The notes under the pieces are model-generated. The model did no database searches. It worked only from the letters and a program-made list of their open reading frames with translations, and was not told the origin of the DNA. A program made the translations under genes and the position numbers. A DNA stretch of 64,000 nt from Boswellia sacra (taxonomy: Eukaryota; Streptophyta; Magnoliopsida; Sapindales; Burseraceae): positions 324,501-388,500 of the forward strand of contig SNVD02009680.1 in NCBI GenBank assembly GCA_013180625.2, written 5' to 3'. Positions 24,986 through 38,555 of the stretch are shown here, piece after piece; positions within the stretch are counted from its first letter, which is position 1; each line of letters starts with the position of its first letter.

Positions 24986-25955
24986 TGTAAAAATACAAGA
25001 AGCTAGCAAAACTAGCCGCACCATGTTTCCTTGTAAAGTGGTCTGCGCCGGTTTGTACTGGAACTGTGTTTGACGTCTGCTTCCGCTAAAATGTTCCATC
25101 GTTCTAGGCCACCTAATATATTACTGCCAATGTTTTGGATTCAATATTCATATTCAGAATTTGAGTCCAACTTATGCAATCAAATGCTTTTGCTAATTAA
25201 ATGTTGCAGGTGCCTGCGTTGCACAGCCATTCAAATTCATAATTATATGATAATTTTGTAGTTAAGGCCAATCAAGGCAAACAATTTAAAGCTGCCTAGT
25301 GTTGAGTATCGATTATGATGTAGCACTAGCAACCTAAGCTAATAGTTAATTGATATGAGCCATTCCGTCGTTAAAACGCAAAGCAGTCATGAGAATTCCA
25401 GATTTTAGAACGTATCAATCTTTTCGAAATTACATGACTATAAATGCAGTATAAGACAAATTATCCCATTTGTGCTACAGGAAATAAATTTTAAACATAT
25501 TCTAATAAAGAAATTAAAATAAAATATGGTTCTAAAATATATAATTGTATGACATGTTATTATTAATAATAGTTTTGTGTAAGTAAATATTCTAATTTTT
25601 TTTGTTTGATTATTTATTGTATAGAGTGATGTTAAATTATGCAACTATTCTTATTCAACTCGATATAATAATAATATAAGTATTAATAAAAAAATCATAA
25701 AGTATGACAAAAAAAGTGAAATAACATGATAATATACGTCATAGGACGATGATAATCCTTATCCAAATTTATAAAAATAAGGATTTGGCAAGAGTGGTCG
25801 CTGGGGGCAATTAAGAAGTTATAAATGAATGCGACGTCGGATCGTGTACACATAAAATCTGAAAAAGAAGCTTAAGGTTGGCTCCAAAGGAGATTTAATT
25901 GCCTTCACCAATGCGCCAAAGCCAAACCCTACTGTCTTCACTTGAATTATGAAAA
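24986..25955. other. ENY2 3' UTR and intergenic region
   Basis: The first 150-250 bases are probably 3' UTR. The rest is AT-rich with no feature I can support. The TOM20 promoter is expected near 25800-25950. Confidence 0.4.
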
Positions 25956-28454
25956 ATGGAATTCTCTCAGAACGAGTTGGATCGGGTTTTGCTGTTTGAG
26001 TTCGCGCGAAAAACTGCTGAAGCGAACTATGCTAAGGACCCTCTTGATGCCGATGTTCGTATTCTATTCTGTTCCTTACTAAAGCACCCCATTTCCATAT
26101 CTGTAACTTCCATTTATAGTAGTGACTCGACATTGCTTCTCGTCAACTCTGTTTTGCTTCCAAGTTCACCTGAATGTTTTACTTGTTACACACCATTTAT
26201 CTTTGTGTTTCCGTTTGGTGGTTTTTGATTATAATGTTGCTAAAAAAAAAAAAAATGCAGAATCAGACCTAACGGGGTGAAGCATTGCTTGAATTGTCTC
26301 ACTATGGAAGTGTCTCAGAGTCAATGAAGATTATTAAAGGTTTTTATTTATATATACAATTTTTTACATAATAGTCTTAAAGTTTACCTAAAATCACATA
26401 TTAACTCTCAAAGACTATGTAATGTACTTTAAAACTGTGTACAATGAGTGAAATTAAAAAAAAAAAAGTAATTTAATGATTACAAATCGTTGAATCAAGT
26501 GCTTAAAATGATTTTTACAATAAAATTATATAGTCTATGAGGGTTACCACAACAATCAAAGCTGTGTCAATTGCCAGGCTGCCCTTTTTTCTATTAGCCC
26601 TTTGTTAAGTTAAATGCTTGTGTTAATTGAATGAATTCTATCCATAAATAGTTGCCATTTCAAAGTTTGAGGAGGCTTTGACGGTAAATCCTGTGAAACA
26701 TGACACATTATGGTACCTGGGAAATGCCCACACCTCTTTCGCATTTTTTACTCCCAGCCCTGTTGAGGCTAAAAGTGATTTTGATAAGGCATCCGAGTAT
26801 CTCCAAAGAGCAGTAGGCGAGGTAGTCTCTTGATTTTCAAGCTTTGAAATTGATAGTTCTTATGAATGTTATAGACTTTGTTAGATGCTTATTAGTGGAA
26901 TTTGTTATTGTAGGAACCAAATAATGGGCAATATTATAAGTCTTTAGAGGTATGTGCTAAGGTATGGTATTCTTACTAATTCTTACTGTTCTTTGAATTC
27001 GGAGGTGTTGATTCTGAGGTAGTTTCTTGCAACAGAGATTTGCAATGTTGATTGTCAACGCATTAGAGTTCATCTCATAATTGATTGGCAATTTAGAACT
27101 AGAAGCTTGGAGAACATATATCTTTTGGATTATGGTTTTTATTGCCTCTTCAATTAATATGACATGTTTTCTCAAGGTTTCTGAGTTAATTCTATTGCAG
27201 TCATAATCACATAATTTTGAAAATTTCCGCACTAAACCTAAGCCTATGCTACCAAGATTTCTTAGAAATCTCCAGTTAGTTATAAACCTTGGTGATGGCA
27301 CAGAGTTCAAACTTGTTGATAAGTGACACCTTCCAACTAAAAGTAAAGGAGAAAGAAAAAAGAGGTTTTCTCAATAGTTTTTTATCTTACATAAATTGTG
27401 TCTATTATATCGTTTACTTACTAGATATGAGTGACAGGAATAAGGATTTTCCATTGACACAACATTGGGTTCTGCAAACTTCAGTTTGGTGTTCAAATTG
27501 CTGATGATTTCTTTATGCACTGGTCATTTTAAGGATTAACGATGTTTTGTACTGAAGTCACCAATTATGATGTCTCTCTAGGGACCGGAATTGCACATAG
27601 AAATACATAAGCATGCAACTAGTCAGCGGACTATGGGTGGAGGACCTTCTACTGCATCTAATGTGCAGGTATAACAGACCCAAGATAAACAATTCCTTTT
27701 GTCTAGAAAATGCTGAGGATCTTTCTTATTTGATGTAGTTTGTTCACGGAAACTTAATGCAGTTTGAATGTGAGGATCAATTGTTTGTTAGACATGTTAA
27801 TTTCAGTAGGTAAAGTTTGTTAAAACTCTGAAATGCTATTTTCTTTTGATGAAGTCCATTTTTTACCCTTATCAATTAGTTTAAACTAGAAGATTTCGTG
27901 GTAGCAACCTTTCTAAAATTTTTCTGAGATTCAAATCCAGAGCTGAGTACAGAACAAGAGTAGATATGTTTTGTTTCATACTCACATGAGCGTCCGTGTC
28001 TCTATCCTTAGTTTCTATCAGTCTCTAATTCTGACCTCTGTTGTGGTAACTTCTCTTACTCATGGTCAAAGTAATAGTCAAGATATTTCTATTGTGTTTT
28101 AGAAACATTGAATGCCATCAACGGCCAAATGGGTTGTGGTTACTGATTTAGATGTCAATTCTGTATCCCAGGAATGACAACTTGTGAGGATGTGTGGAAG
28201 AGCTTATAAATGCTGCTGCATTTTGATAACTCAGTGGATTATTAATGCTGCTGCTTTTCAATAAATCAGTTGATTTTAAAACAATATTTCTTTTGTTCAT
28301 AAGAACTTCTAAGTTGTTTGTTCTGCTTCAGAGTTCCAAGAAGGAGAGCAATGATCTCAAGTATGACATATTTGGATGGATAATCCTTGCAGTCGGAATT
28401 GTTGCATTGGTGGGAATGGCAAAGTTCCAAAGTCCTTCACCTCCTGCAAGATAA
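25956..28454 (+). pseudogene. TOM20: Plant TOM20 mitochondrial import receptor with an in-frame stop in exon 2
   Basis: TOM20 binds presequences at the mitochondrial outer membrane; plant TOM20 is C-terminally anchored. Exons are 25956-26054, 26261-26339, 26652-26821, 26914-26961, 27582-27668 and 28332-28454 (202 codons). The product shows the N-terminal FEFARKTAEANY, the TPR region ([32 protein letters not shown]), KGPELHIEIHKH and a final membrane helix (DIFGWIILAVGIVALVGMA) with the short PPAR tail. All splice sites are canonical. Codon 37, the fourth of exon 2, is TAA, and the nearby expected Trp is Arg. This suggests a pseudogene or null allele. An in-frame alternative acceptor at 26319-26320 would bypass the stop but remove part of the first TPR helix. 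Confidence 0.85.
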
Positions 28455-29441
28455 GCTTTATATATGCTCTGTCACTGAGGTAACCAATATTGGTGCCTTT
28501 GCTGGAAGGTTCATATTATTAGTAAAGGTTTGTTGCCCAGGACGATACATGGTATATTGACCAGTGCACTTTGTACGCTACTACATGTAGCTTTTGTCTC
28601 CATAACTTCTGTTATTCATAATGTTAGGATGATTGCCTTTATTATAAATAGCTCCAATCTTCTTCTTGTTTTATTTAAAATTATGTCTGCTTGCAATTTT
28701 GTCTTTATAGGCTTTGTTGGTAATCTGTTCTTGTAGTTGGTCTGTTAAGCATTTGTGAAATCAATTATGGACTATGGTCTTTGATTCTTATTGCTGTTAG
28801 TCAGCTATTCTGGCTTTGAATGTTTTGATGCAGATAATAGGGATTCACTTGAATTTTCCTATAATTGTTGGAAGTCTTGTAGTTTTGTTAATGTAAGTAC
28901 TTCACCACAATTTAACGCAACTATGTAATAGTTTGTACAAGGAAAGCTGTAGTGCAAAGGGTCTAGTTCCTATATTTTCTCTTAACTATTTGTTGTCAAA
29001 ACTCTGTGGTTCTGCATTTAACCATTACCTAACAAAACTTAAAGCCTCTTAGTGGCTCACTGCCCTCACCTAAAATTTCCTAATTGACATCTGGCCCATG
29101 ATTGTTGTGCTAATGCACTTCACCTTCCTATAACAGTGTTTATATTTTACATCCAAAAGCATAGTTACCTACCCTGGGCCATTCTTCGTGATTCTCCAGT
29201 GGGCCCTCTGCTGTTCTTTTCCATTGTTGGATCATTTTAATGGAGAAGAAGATAAATAGTACATTCGTTAGGAGAAACTAATGTACAAGGTGCATTGGCT
29301 TCCATGTGAATCGATTATATTGTTGTATTTTGTCGAAGTCTCGTATTTTAACGCACCTCAACCTGAATTTTGGCACATGAGCACCCTTCCCTCAGCTCCT
29401 CTGAATAGCGCACCACCCTCCACCAAGTCATTTACTATTTC

Positions 29442-29483
<42 letters not shown>

Positions 29484-30920
29484 AGTCACTGGAAACAGAA
29501 AATAGGGTTTCGGGGAACACTGAAGATGGGTATCCCTGACAAATCTGAGATTGTGCATCCCATTCATCTCGTATGATGCTAGGAAATATGTAACATGTCA
29601 TGTATGTGTAACTAAATGGGGTTGGGTATGGGCATACTGCCTTACTAGTCCCTGTTCTTTGGTTTGTAGATGTTATATATTTGTCTTTTTTAGGCTTGGT
29701 ATGGGCATATTGGGTCTTTCTTTGACTACTGGATTTTATGTTTCAGTCTTTATATGATTGCTTTCTTTTACTATGTGCACTCTTATAGTGGTGTCAGAAA
29801 TACATTTTTTATTTATCTGGAAGTTGATGGTAGGTCCTGTGAATTTAACCATTGAGATGCTGTAGTGGATTTCTAGATTTCATGCTTTTCGTCTGCTTCA
29901 ATTGTTTATGATATATATTCTCTTACTGAAAGTCATGACGTTCCTTGGCTCAGGCATTTCAAAGGTAGGAGTAGAATGTATTCCTGATTTCATGTTGTTC
30001 TTTAATGATGGATTTATCTTTTGCATGTTACTACAGTTTGTCCTTCCTTAGATCATTCAGCCACGAATAAAATTATTAAGCATGTTTGGTTAAGAAGATT
30101 GTGAATTTTAGATGCAACATAACTGAGTTTGAAGTAGTTGAAAATATGATGATAAAAATTATGTGTAGCTGAGCCTCATTGTTACTAATGTTACTCTTTG
30201 ACCTTTTCCCCTTTTGTGTTAAGGAATCTACTGTGTCAATTAGAAAAGCTTTTCTAGCTACAAATGCAATTATGCTTCCTAGTTGTCCTAGGATTTATTA
30301 GAGCATATCTAATGTCTTAAAAGATTTCTTCCAAAAGTAGAAGTGCAAAACTCTTTATGGCAATAAAGCAGTGGCCATCTGGTAAAGCAAAGCTTGATGC
30401 AGTCCCTGCCTTCTCTATGGTGGTACAAAATCCTTTAGGTGACACTGCTTCTTTTCTCTTTTAGAATGACAAGAATTCCATCATTTATTTAATAATTAAA
30501 AAAAAAATTTAAGCAAAAGTTATGATTTATTTTGGTTGATTCTCTATTGATTTCATGGGGGTTCCATACCATGTCTTGTGGATGCTTTGGTATGTGATTC
30601 CACATTTTTCCTCTAATTTCTTGGATCTATGTACTGTTTAGTTTGTACTTGATTTTAACCTTTTAGATTAGTACTCAATACATGTAGGTTTATAGCTTGC
30701 AAACCGCTATGCAGTGACTAGTCTTGTGGACCTACTTCCTAAGATTCTGCTGTGCAAGTTGATAATCACCATTTTGTAATGGATTGAAGACCCAGTTTTG
30801 ATATTGCTTTGGCTGGCAGCTGTTTCGAGAGTTTGAATATTTGAGGCTTGAGTAGTGACAGAATATGGAGCTCTGTGAAGGATGTTTAGGAAGGACATTT
30901 GGGCCGTATTAGGAAGCGAA
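28455..30920. other. TOM20 3' region and noncoding interval
   Basis: The first few hundred bases are probably 3' UTR. The remainder has no coding region I can support on either strand. A dinucleotide repeat lies at 29445-29478. Confidence 0.4.
29445..29478. repeat. (AT)n microsatellite
   Basis: About 16 uninterrupted AT units. Confidence 0.95.
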
Positions 30921-31105
30921 GTAATGCTAGACTTATGAACTCTGTATATAAACTCATTTATACAAACTATTGTAATACGATGTAATTAGACTGAATTCCA
31001 AAATAAATGAAATTAATTAAGATCAATCATCTGGCCCTTATACGGTAGTGCTACATGAGATTGTGTAAAAATGTTTGTATGAAGAGTTTGTACCTGTAGC
31101 ATTAC
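30921..31105. mobile_element. MITE, GTAATGCTA family (185 bp)
   Basis: The left end GTAATGCTAGACTTATGAAC pairs with the right end read in reverse complement (GTAATGCTACAGGTACAAAC). Similarity continues inward for about 45 bp (ACTCTGTATATAAAC against ACTCTTCATACAAAC). There is no coding sequence. Ends of the same type occur at 34361 and 38556. Confidence 0.65.
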
Positions 31106-34100
31106 TTTAGAAAGTATCCCTTATTTTATTTAGAGAAGACGAATATAGATTTTAGTGAATCTAATAATTATTCTGCGAGAATCAGGATAATTTTGCTAGA
31201 GCAGGCCCACCACTTTCTTATAGTAGCATGAAGTGGGGGGGTGGTGGTAAGCTGGCGGATTCCTGATGGGCGCTTTCCATTAGTGGAAAGAAATCTCACC
31301 ACCCAGACAATTTTCTGAGAATTAAGGGTTTTTATGTATAGAGGATTGGATGTGTGGATGCTGGGGAGTAGCATGATAACGTTAAAGTAATAAAAGCTAC
31401 CACGGCATTCCACTTTGTACAGCTTTTGTGGTTTTCTTCAAGGGGATGTGCCCAGAATGGTCTTAACAAAATCAATAATTTTTGGCTGCTGGAAAGATAT
31501 CCTGCTTTTTATATTTCTTTCAAATTTTAGCTCTGCTATTGGCTCTTATTGATCATGTCTTTGTTAATGGCTCCGGTCCTAAACCTATCATAGTTTCACT
31601 ATCTGTATTGGGAGTCTGGGACCATTGCGTGCTTCTCTCCTCCAATGGTTGTTAGGTTGCTCCAGTTATATAGGACTTAGTGGTGTGTCCAAATTCCAAA
31701 TAATGGCTGCAAAGTACTGTCTACCAATCCTTCTTAAAGAGAAGCTTAGTGAGATTTTGCTGGAGGAGGGATGTCCACCCTTCATTCTTAGATTAAATAT
31801 TTGACATATGGTTCCCTCATACATTAAACCGAATAAGATATCAGATACGTTTTCGGCTTTTCGCTTTAGTGCTCCCTTGTGCAAAACCTGCAAATGAGGG
31901 TAAAGGCAGAAGTGGGCTGTTTGATGATTTAAGACCTCCACGAGGGTTGAACCTCTCTGGTCAATTGCTATTGTCAATAGTTTAATATATTCTTTTAGCG
32001 GTAGAAATCTCATTAGCGATTTAAACAATTTGTTTTGTTCCTTTGGAGACGCATTTTATAAAGGGTTGGTTGTTGAATCGTTGGAGATGGTGGTGGAAAA
32101 TCAACCGAAAATTTGCGTCAGGATACTGAGCTGGGCACAATTTGTTTTTAAATCTTAACATATCTAGGCCTTGTTAATGTATAAAAATAAAACTCCTTAT
32201 AGGCCTACTTTTCATATGGTTTATTGCATCATTGACCTATGTTTATGTTGAAAGAAATGACCGCAAACATTGGTTATCCCATAGTAATTAGAATGTTCTG
32301 AAATTTTCTGAGTTTCTGGGTTTGAAAAACTAGCATATTCTTACTTGTTAGATTGACCTGTCCGCATTATCTGCGAAGGAATTTGTTAAGCATAAACATT
32401 CTATGTTTAGAGAATTGTCAAGTCCAAATTTTAATGTTGAGTTGTTGCATCACAGTCTAAGCTTCTAGAAAATAGTCCCAAAGAATAAGAAACAATATCT
32501 ACTACTGCTACCTCGTAGTGAGTGGATATGTAAAAGTAAGCCAGTAAGGTGACAGCTTCAAAACAATATTTACTGTTACTACCCAGTGATGATTTGCTAA
32601 TTGAGTGCGCCAGTCAGGTGACAGCTTCAAAGGGCTGGATGTCTTTGTCCCTTTTGCCTGTTAGTATCACAGAGATCTGGAGAGATATGGCCTTGGACAC
32701 AAATGTAACGTGTCGCCTGTGTAGCTAAAGAAATAAGGGATCATCATAAACAATGTCAGTGCAATGTTAAGGGGTTAAAATTATTGAAGCTCCTGGGTTC
32801 CAAATTCCAATGATGGAGCTGCTATAAAATTCACTGGAGCCGCTACACAATTTTATTGTCATTAGATTTTTGGTAAGAAGTTTGATAAGATACCAGCTGC
32901 TGATCAAGTTTTTTGCATTTTCTGTAAGAAGTTTGATAGGACACCAGTCCCGACTAGCCCGATAATGTTATCTTTTTTATTTATTTATTTTTTATGAGAA
33001 ACGGTGGGCACTGTATTAATGTATAGTAGATCGTAATAAAGATAGTAACAAAGTGTTCTGATTGACCACTAAGAATGCCAAAAAGAAAATTAGAATCCCG
33101 GGAAGGGCATCCTCCCTGTACAAAGATAATAGCAAAGTACATCTTTGGGTTCCAATATAAACAGCTTTTCCCTAAACCATCACTACCGGTACAAAATTCA
33201 TTCCAAAACATTTTCCCAATTAAGATAAGTGGAAAAAGAATAAAGACTTCTGAAATCCTTTTATAATCTAAGCTCACAAGAAGCAGGAAAATGAACTCTT
33301 TCCCACAAACACCCCATGTCCTCTTTTTTCTCCGCAAACAATCGATAATATTACCGGATGACAGCTGGTGTAAAATTAACCATCAAACCTAATCCACTTC
33401 AATTATAAGTTGTATTTTCAAAATTTTAATCCAATTATGTTGAATCAAAGTTGAAATGTGATCCAACTTAGTACTATTTGAAGTATATTGAATCCAGTTA
33501 ATTCAATCCAATTTGGTAAGTTAAAGAAATATAATGTGAAAGTCATGAGGTGGATCATTAGTCAATAAGTAAAATATTTCAAATCTCCTTTTTGTCATTT
33601 AAAGTTGAATTGAGCTATCCATTTATAGAAGTCTAAAAATTAGATTTGATCTAACCAATGAATTCATTACATTGAGTTGGAATAGACTGAACTCTGAACA
33701 CCATCGTAACGAAAATGTAAGCCATACTAAATGACAATGGAGATTTGAGCATCAATTTTCAAACTTTCCCTTGTAAGTGGCAAAAACAAAAAACAACCCT
33801 TCTTTGGAAAGGTTATCTTGGAAAAGAGTCGCCCAAAACTATAGCAGTCTTGCCATCCCCTTGAAAAAAGAAATGAAACCTGAAAATGATCACCTTTTCT
33901 TCGAAGAATGAATTCTCAAAGAAGAAATGGAGCCGGCTCTACCACTTTATAATCAAGCGATTATCACATGGTGTTTCCGAATTTGGGTCTTGAAAACGAG
34001 CTTGTTTTATGACGACCTTGGACCAGCTCCGACCACCAGTAATAGTATTATTTTGCATGTTGGTCAGTCTCAAGCCTTACCACTTCACATTGGACGAGTT

Positions 34101-34360
34101 GTTCTTCTTGGCTTTCTACCCCTCTAGTCAACTTTTGTTCCTGAATATTTCCATGTGGAATGCATGGGCCACCAGCTACCAGTCGCATGCATGGCAGCAC
34201 ATTAAAGTGGGTATGCATTCACCTTTGCAATGTTTGGAGAGAAAATCTCAAAAGTGAGATATAAAAATTATAAAGTTTCGATCATAACTTTGTGACAGTT
34301 ATATGACAAAAATTTAATAAAAGAGAAAAAAAATAAAAATGAATGAAAAAAGTTATATCT
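31106..34360. other. Noncoding interval
   Basis: No gene supported. Around 32960-33140, read on the minus strand, a stretch ends in an A-rich AAATAAATAAATAAAAAAG tail. This resembles the 3' end of a retroposon (SINE or LINE tail), but I cannot define its other end. Confidence 0.35.
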
Positions 34361-34436
34361 TTACTAGAATTTTATACTTAGACTGACACATCAGGTTGTA
34401 AAATTTTATTATATAAAGGTTATAAGTCTAGCATCA
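34361..34436. mobile_element. MITE end, same family as 38556-38749
   Basis: Contains GACTGACACATCAGGTTGTA and TTATAAGTCTAGCATC, closely similar to 38693-38749 (CTGTCACATCAGATTATAAA, CTATAAGTCTAACATT). The partner end, perhaps near 34255-34310, is weak. Confidence 0.45.
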
Positions 34437-35050
34437 TCTCTTATGTTATATAATGTAAAATATTGCATTGAATTATCATACATAGGTGAATAGTGATTGG
34501 TCAGAAAGTTAATTCAATTTTTTCTTTTTGATCGTTGAGGAATACTGGGAGTAATTAGTTTGTATGGTGAGGGCCGATTTATATCGAATCTCTGTTTCTT
34601 AATTTTTATTTAATGAATTGTGCGAGAGGAACCTTCTTTTTCACGAATTATTATTTTGATGAAATTAAAAACCAAATGATTTTGAAGTACGAATTTTAGT
34701 AAAAAGAAGAAAAAATTTTCACGATACACACAAAATTGCGGACGTGTGATATTCCAGTGGAGATTTATAATGACTTTCCAGCCTGCCAGGCATGCTATTG
34801 TAATTAATATTTAAAATTTGTTCTTTATCTACTTAATTAATTAATAGTTTAATTTTCATTGTATACTATTGAAGCATTAACTTGAAAAGTTTGATGAGTC
34901 GCTATACTTTATGGTACAATTTTAATGAATAGAGTCCACCTTGAGAGTTGAGTCTTGAAAAAGCTTGATTAGCGCTTAACCATTAGTTTACTTATGACTA
35001 ATCATGGTTAGTAAAATAACCACATCCTTAACCCAGGCTCACTTTTGTAC
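34437..35050. other. CYP78A upstream region
   Basis: AT-rich promoter-side sequence with no coding potential. Confidence 0.4.
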
Positions 35051-35058
35051 TATAAATA
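35051..35058 (+). promoter_or_regulatory. TATA box of the CYP78A gene
   Basis: TATAAATA, 114 bp upstream of the chosen ATG. It overlaps the start of the longest open frame (35045), showing that translation must start further downstream. Confidence 0.75.
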
Positions 35059-35164
35059 CGAATCAACCATCATGCAATCTCCTCACGCCAGACGTCCACC
35101 TCTAGACAATTCTAATAGCTGCTTCTTTTTCTCTATTATCAATCAAACCCTTTCGATTCTCAAA

Positions 35165-37624
35165 ATGAAGAATTGTTACATGCTAACTTTTGGATTCTGT
35201 CTCTTCTTTTGTTTTGTGGACACAATCTCTCTTCCATGGCCTTTCACTCTCATTTTGTTCTCATTTTTCTCTCAATTATTCCCTTTTTTTCTAAGTTTCT
35301 GTCTGGTTCCTGGAGGTTTTGCATGGAGAAAACACCATGAAAACTCTCCACAACTTCGTGGTCCAATTGGTTGGCCAGTGTTGGGCACTTTGCCGCAAAT
35401 GGGTTCACTGGCCCATCGCAAACTAGCCTCCATGGCAGCTTCACTTGGGGCAACAAGGCTCATGGCATTCAGTCTAGGTGCAACGCGTGTGATCATCAGT
35501 AGCCACCCGGACACTGCTAAGGAAATCCTATCAGGGTCTTCATTTTCCGACCGTCCCGTCAAGGAATCAGCTCGCTTGCTGATGTTTGAGCGCGCCATTG
35601 GCTTTGCTCCCGCTGGCAAATACTGGCGTCACCTACGTAAAATTGCCGCAAATTACATGTTCTCCCCTAGGAGAATTTCCGGTCTAGAGGAGACACGACA
35701 ACGTGTAGCCCACCAAATGTTGCTGAAAGTGAGTGAGGTGATGGAGAAGAGCGGAGTTGTGACGCTTAGAGAGATATTGCAAAAAGGGTCTCTAAGTAAC
35801 ATACTAGAGAGTGTTTTTGGTGGTTCATGCGAGTGTTTAGAGAAGGAAAATTTGAGTTACATGGTTAAAGAAGGGTATGAGTTAATTGCAAAGTTCAATT
35901 GGGAGGATTATTTTCCTTTAAGCTTTCTGGACTTCTACGGAGTGAAAAGAAGGTGCCACATATTGGCGGGTAGGGTTGCCACTGTTGTGGGGCATATTGT
36001 TCAAGAAAGGAAAAAAGTCCAATGTGAAGAGCTTGTTAGTGGTGGAAACGACTTCCTCAGTGCATTGCTCTCTCTTCCTCAAGAGGATCAGTTGACTGAT
36101 ACAGACATGGTGGCCATTTTGTGGGTAAGGATGCTCTCTCTTTCTTAATTTCTCTGTCTCTCTCCCTCACACACACAAAGAAACAGAGAGAGAAAGTTGA
36201 TTTAATCCAATTCTGGTTTGGTGGTTCACAGCATCACTGTGGTATACATATATATGATGTTCTAAAAAAATATAAAAAAAAAAAAAATCGTTTACACTTT
36301 GAGTTAAAAGTAGATGACGATATATATGGTTTTTTTGCAATATGAGCAACCTTTGAGGTGCTTGTTTACGCTTGACCAAAAATGACAAAATACCTTTGCC
36401 AAATATCTGAAATCATCAGTAAAAGATCATTTTCAGAATCTCTGACTGACTTCGTGAGTTTTTGTTTTTAATGATTATTATTAAAAGTTGATGGGTCATT
36501 AGTATTCTTTTTAAACATTTCCTTCTTGCCTAACCTCTCTTTTCCTGTCGGTTTGTTCACAGATATTTACTATCATTATCACATAGATCATCACTGCCCG
36601 CCTGGCGCCTTTACCCATACAGTCCATAGATGGACTCATTCTCTGATTTTCAATTCAAAAAAACTGTACAGGGCACACGCTGCACTGCTACTAAATTACT
36701 AACCTTCATTCGCTGACTTAATGCTCTTGACAAAAGTCACCTGAAAGTTCCCAATAATCACATTAATGGCTTCAAAGTTTGACGTTCCAAAAGCTTTTAA
36801 AATGGATTATAGATTGACCTTCCTCTTCCAGGACGTTCCACCTCACACATCCATTATCACACTCCTCTTCCTTTTACATCCTGATAATGGTTTATAAATA
36901 TAGCATCACTCATCCTCATCTGGTTATTAGTACATTCAAATTAATATTGCATTCAAAACAATATAAATTTCTTAATTGTAGAACCAATAGTGTATCTTAT
37001 GGTATTATACAGGAAATGATATTTCGAGGAACGGATACAGTAGCTATACTGCTTGAATGGACCATGGCCAGGATGGTTTTGCATCAAGACATCCAAGCAA
37101 AAGTTCAACAAGAGATTGACACGTGTGTTGGTCACCAGAGGGTTGTGCAGGATTCAGACATCCCAAACCTCCCTTACCTCCAAGCCATAGTCAAAGAAGT
37201 TCTCCGACTGCACCCTCCAGGACCATTGCTCTCATGGGCCCGCCTGGCCACTCACGATGTCCACGTGGACAAGATATTTGTGCCAGCTGGCACAACTGCA
37301 ATGGTCAACATGTGGGCCATCACCCATGACCCAACCATCTGGAACGACCCATGGGCCTTCAAGCCCGAACGATTCTTCGAAGAGAACGTGTCCGTCATGG
37401 GATCGGATCTAAGGCTTGCACCATTTGGGTCGGGTCGCAGGGTCTGTCCCGGCAAGGCATTGGGCTTAGCCACCGTCCACCTGTGGCTCGCCCGGCTTCT
37501 CCATCAGTTCAGGTGGCTTCCCTCGCAGCCTGTTGACCTCTCTGAGACCTTGAAGCTCTCTCTCGAGATGAAGAAACCTCTCTCATGCCGTGTGGTCCCT
37601 CGCTTTTTAAAAGCGATTCAGTGA
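35165..37624 (+). CDS. CYP78A: Cytochrome P450, CYP78A subfamily (523 aa)
   Basis: CYP78A enzymes (KLUH group) are ER-anchored mono-oxygenases that promote organ and seed growth through an unidentified mobile signal. Exons are 35165-36124 and 37013-37624 (phase 0; 888-bp intron; one intron in the I-helix region is typical of the family). The N-terminus is hydrophobic, followed by the hinge [10 protein letters not shown] and the subfamily blocks [20 protein letters not shown] and MFSPRRI. Exon 2 holds the I-helix RGTDT (residues 325-329), ExxR in KEVLR (382-385), FKPERF, and the haem loop [10 protein letters not shown] with the Cys ligand at about 465. The ATG at 35165 was chosen because earlier in-frame ATGs overlap or crowd the TATA box. 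The membrane leader is unlike other CYP78A N-termini I know, so the first 40 residues are less certain. Confidence 0.92.
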
Positions 37625-38555
37625 AGTGTAGAAAGACTTTCTGCATATTAAGCTACGCATATAGTAATTAAAATGGTCGAAGCGAAGGTAATTGTGCAAC
37701 AAAAAAGTGGTTAGGAGGGGACAAAACCCTAAAACCCTTTAAGCAAAAGATTACTCTTGAGGGTTTCCTAAACGCTGCTAAAATATTTATATTTTATCGT
37801 TTTTAAATATCGCTTGAGTGATGTGAAAAGCAATTACAGTGTGTTAAGGTTTGTACTTCATGATGTTGACAAGTATAATATTATATAAGGCTTTTAAGTT
37901 ATTTTATAAGCTGTGCACCTTTACAGCTATACCATCACTTTCAGTTATAATAAAAACATCATTTAAACAGTGTTTCATCTCATCTGTTATGTTATACGTT
38001 GCTTAGTAGCGATGGAAAACCATGCATGCATCGCATCACCACTGTAATTAAGCAGGGGATGATATCGATATCGTTTTCCAAATAGACAAGGTGGGGGCAG
38101 ACAATAGTATTTATTAAGATATGCAGAAGCTATTGAACTCGCAAAAGTAGCACTCACTCGCAGTCACGAGGAATAAGCTTTATTTGCGCTGCCGACGTCC
38201 GGCCCACCACTAGCTAAGTTCTGGCTTTGATAAAACATAAAGTGAAGAACACAATAAATTGCTCACTTTATAGCCACTAATCAAATTAACGACTGGGAAG
38301 AAGGGGCAAAGCTGCAGACAGATACTCAGACAATGATATATCAAAATTAGAATATATATCAATTACCAGGAATCAATACGGTGTTTTCATTTTATGATTT
38401 TATATTTTTTATTTTTAATTAAATTTAAGAATATATAGTTGATTTTAAATTATTTTAAATTTTAAAAAGAAATATGTGGTTGTTATTAAATGTAAAATAT
38501 ATTGAAAAATGTGCTGTACAAAAAACAAGATTTAGATTCAAAAATGAATACACTC
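37625..38555. other. CYP78A 3' UTR and noncoding interval
   Basis: The 3' UTR is followed by AT-rich sequence. Nothing further is supported. Confidence 0.4.

Noticed and set aside
26950..26961. Ending TOM20 exon 4 at the first GT (26950)
   Set aside because: Using the next GT at 26962 adds VCAK and gives the conserved AKGPELH junction in frame.
31666..32028. 120-codon open frame on the minus strand
   Set aside because: No domain, no homology I recognise, and no splice or promoter context. Likely chance.
32981..33337. 118-codon open frame on the minus strand
   Set aside because: The composition looks like translated noncoding DNA, and it overlaps a retroposon-like tail.
35045..35164. Earlier in-frame ATGs of the P450 gene as start sites
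   Set aside because: The TATA box lies inside this stretch, so the mRNA probably begins after the earliest ATG; the second is too close to the expected start of transcription.
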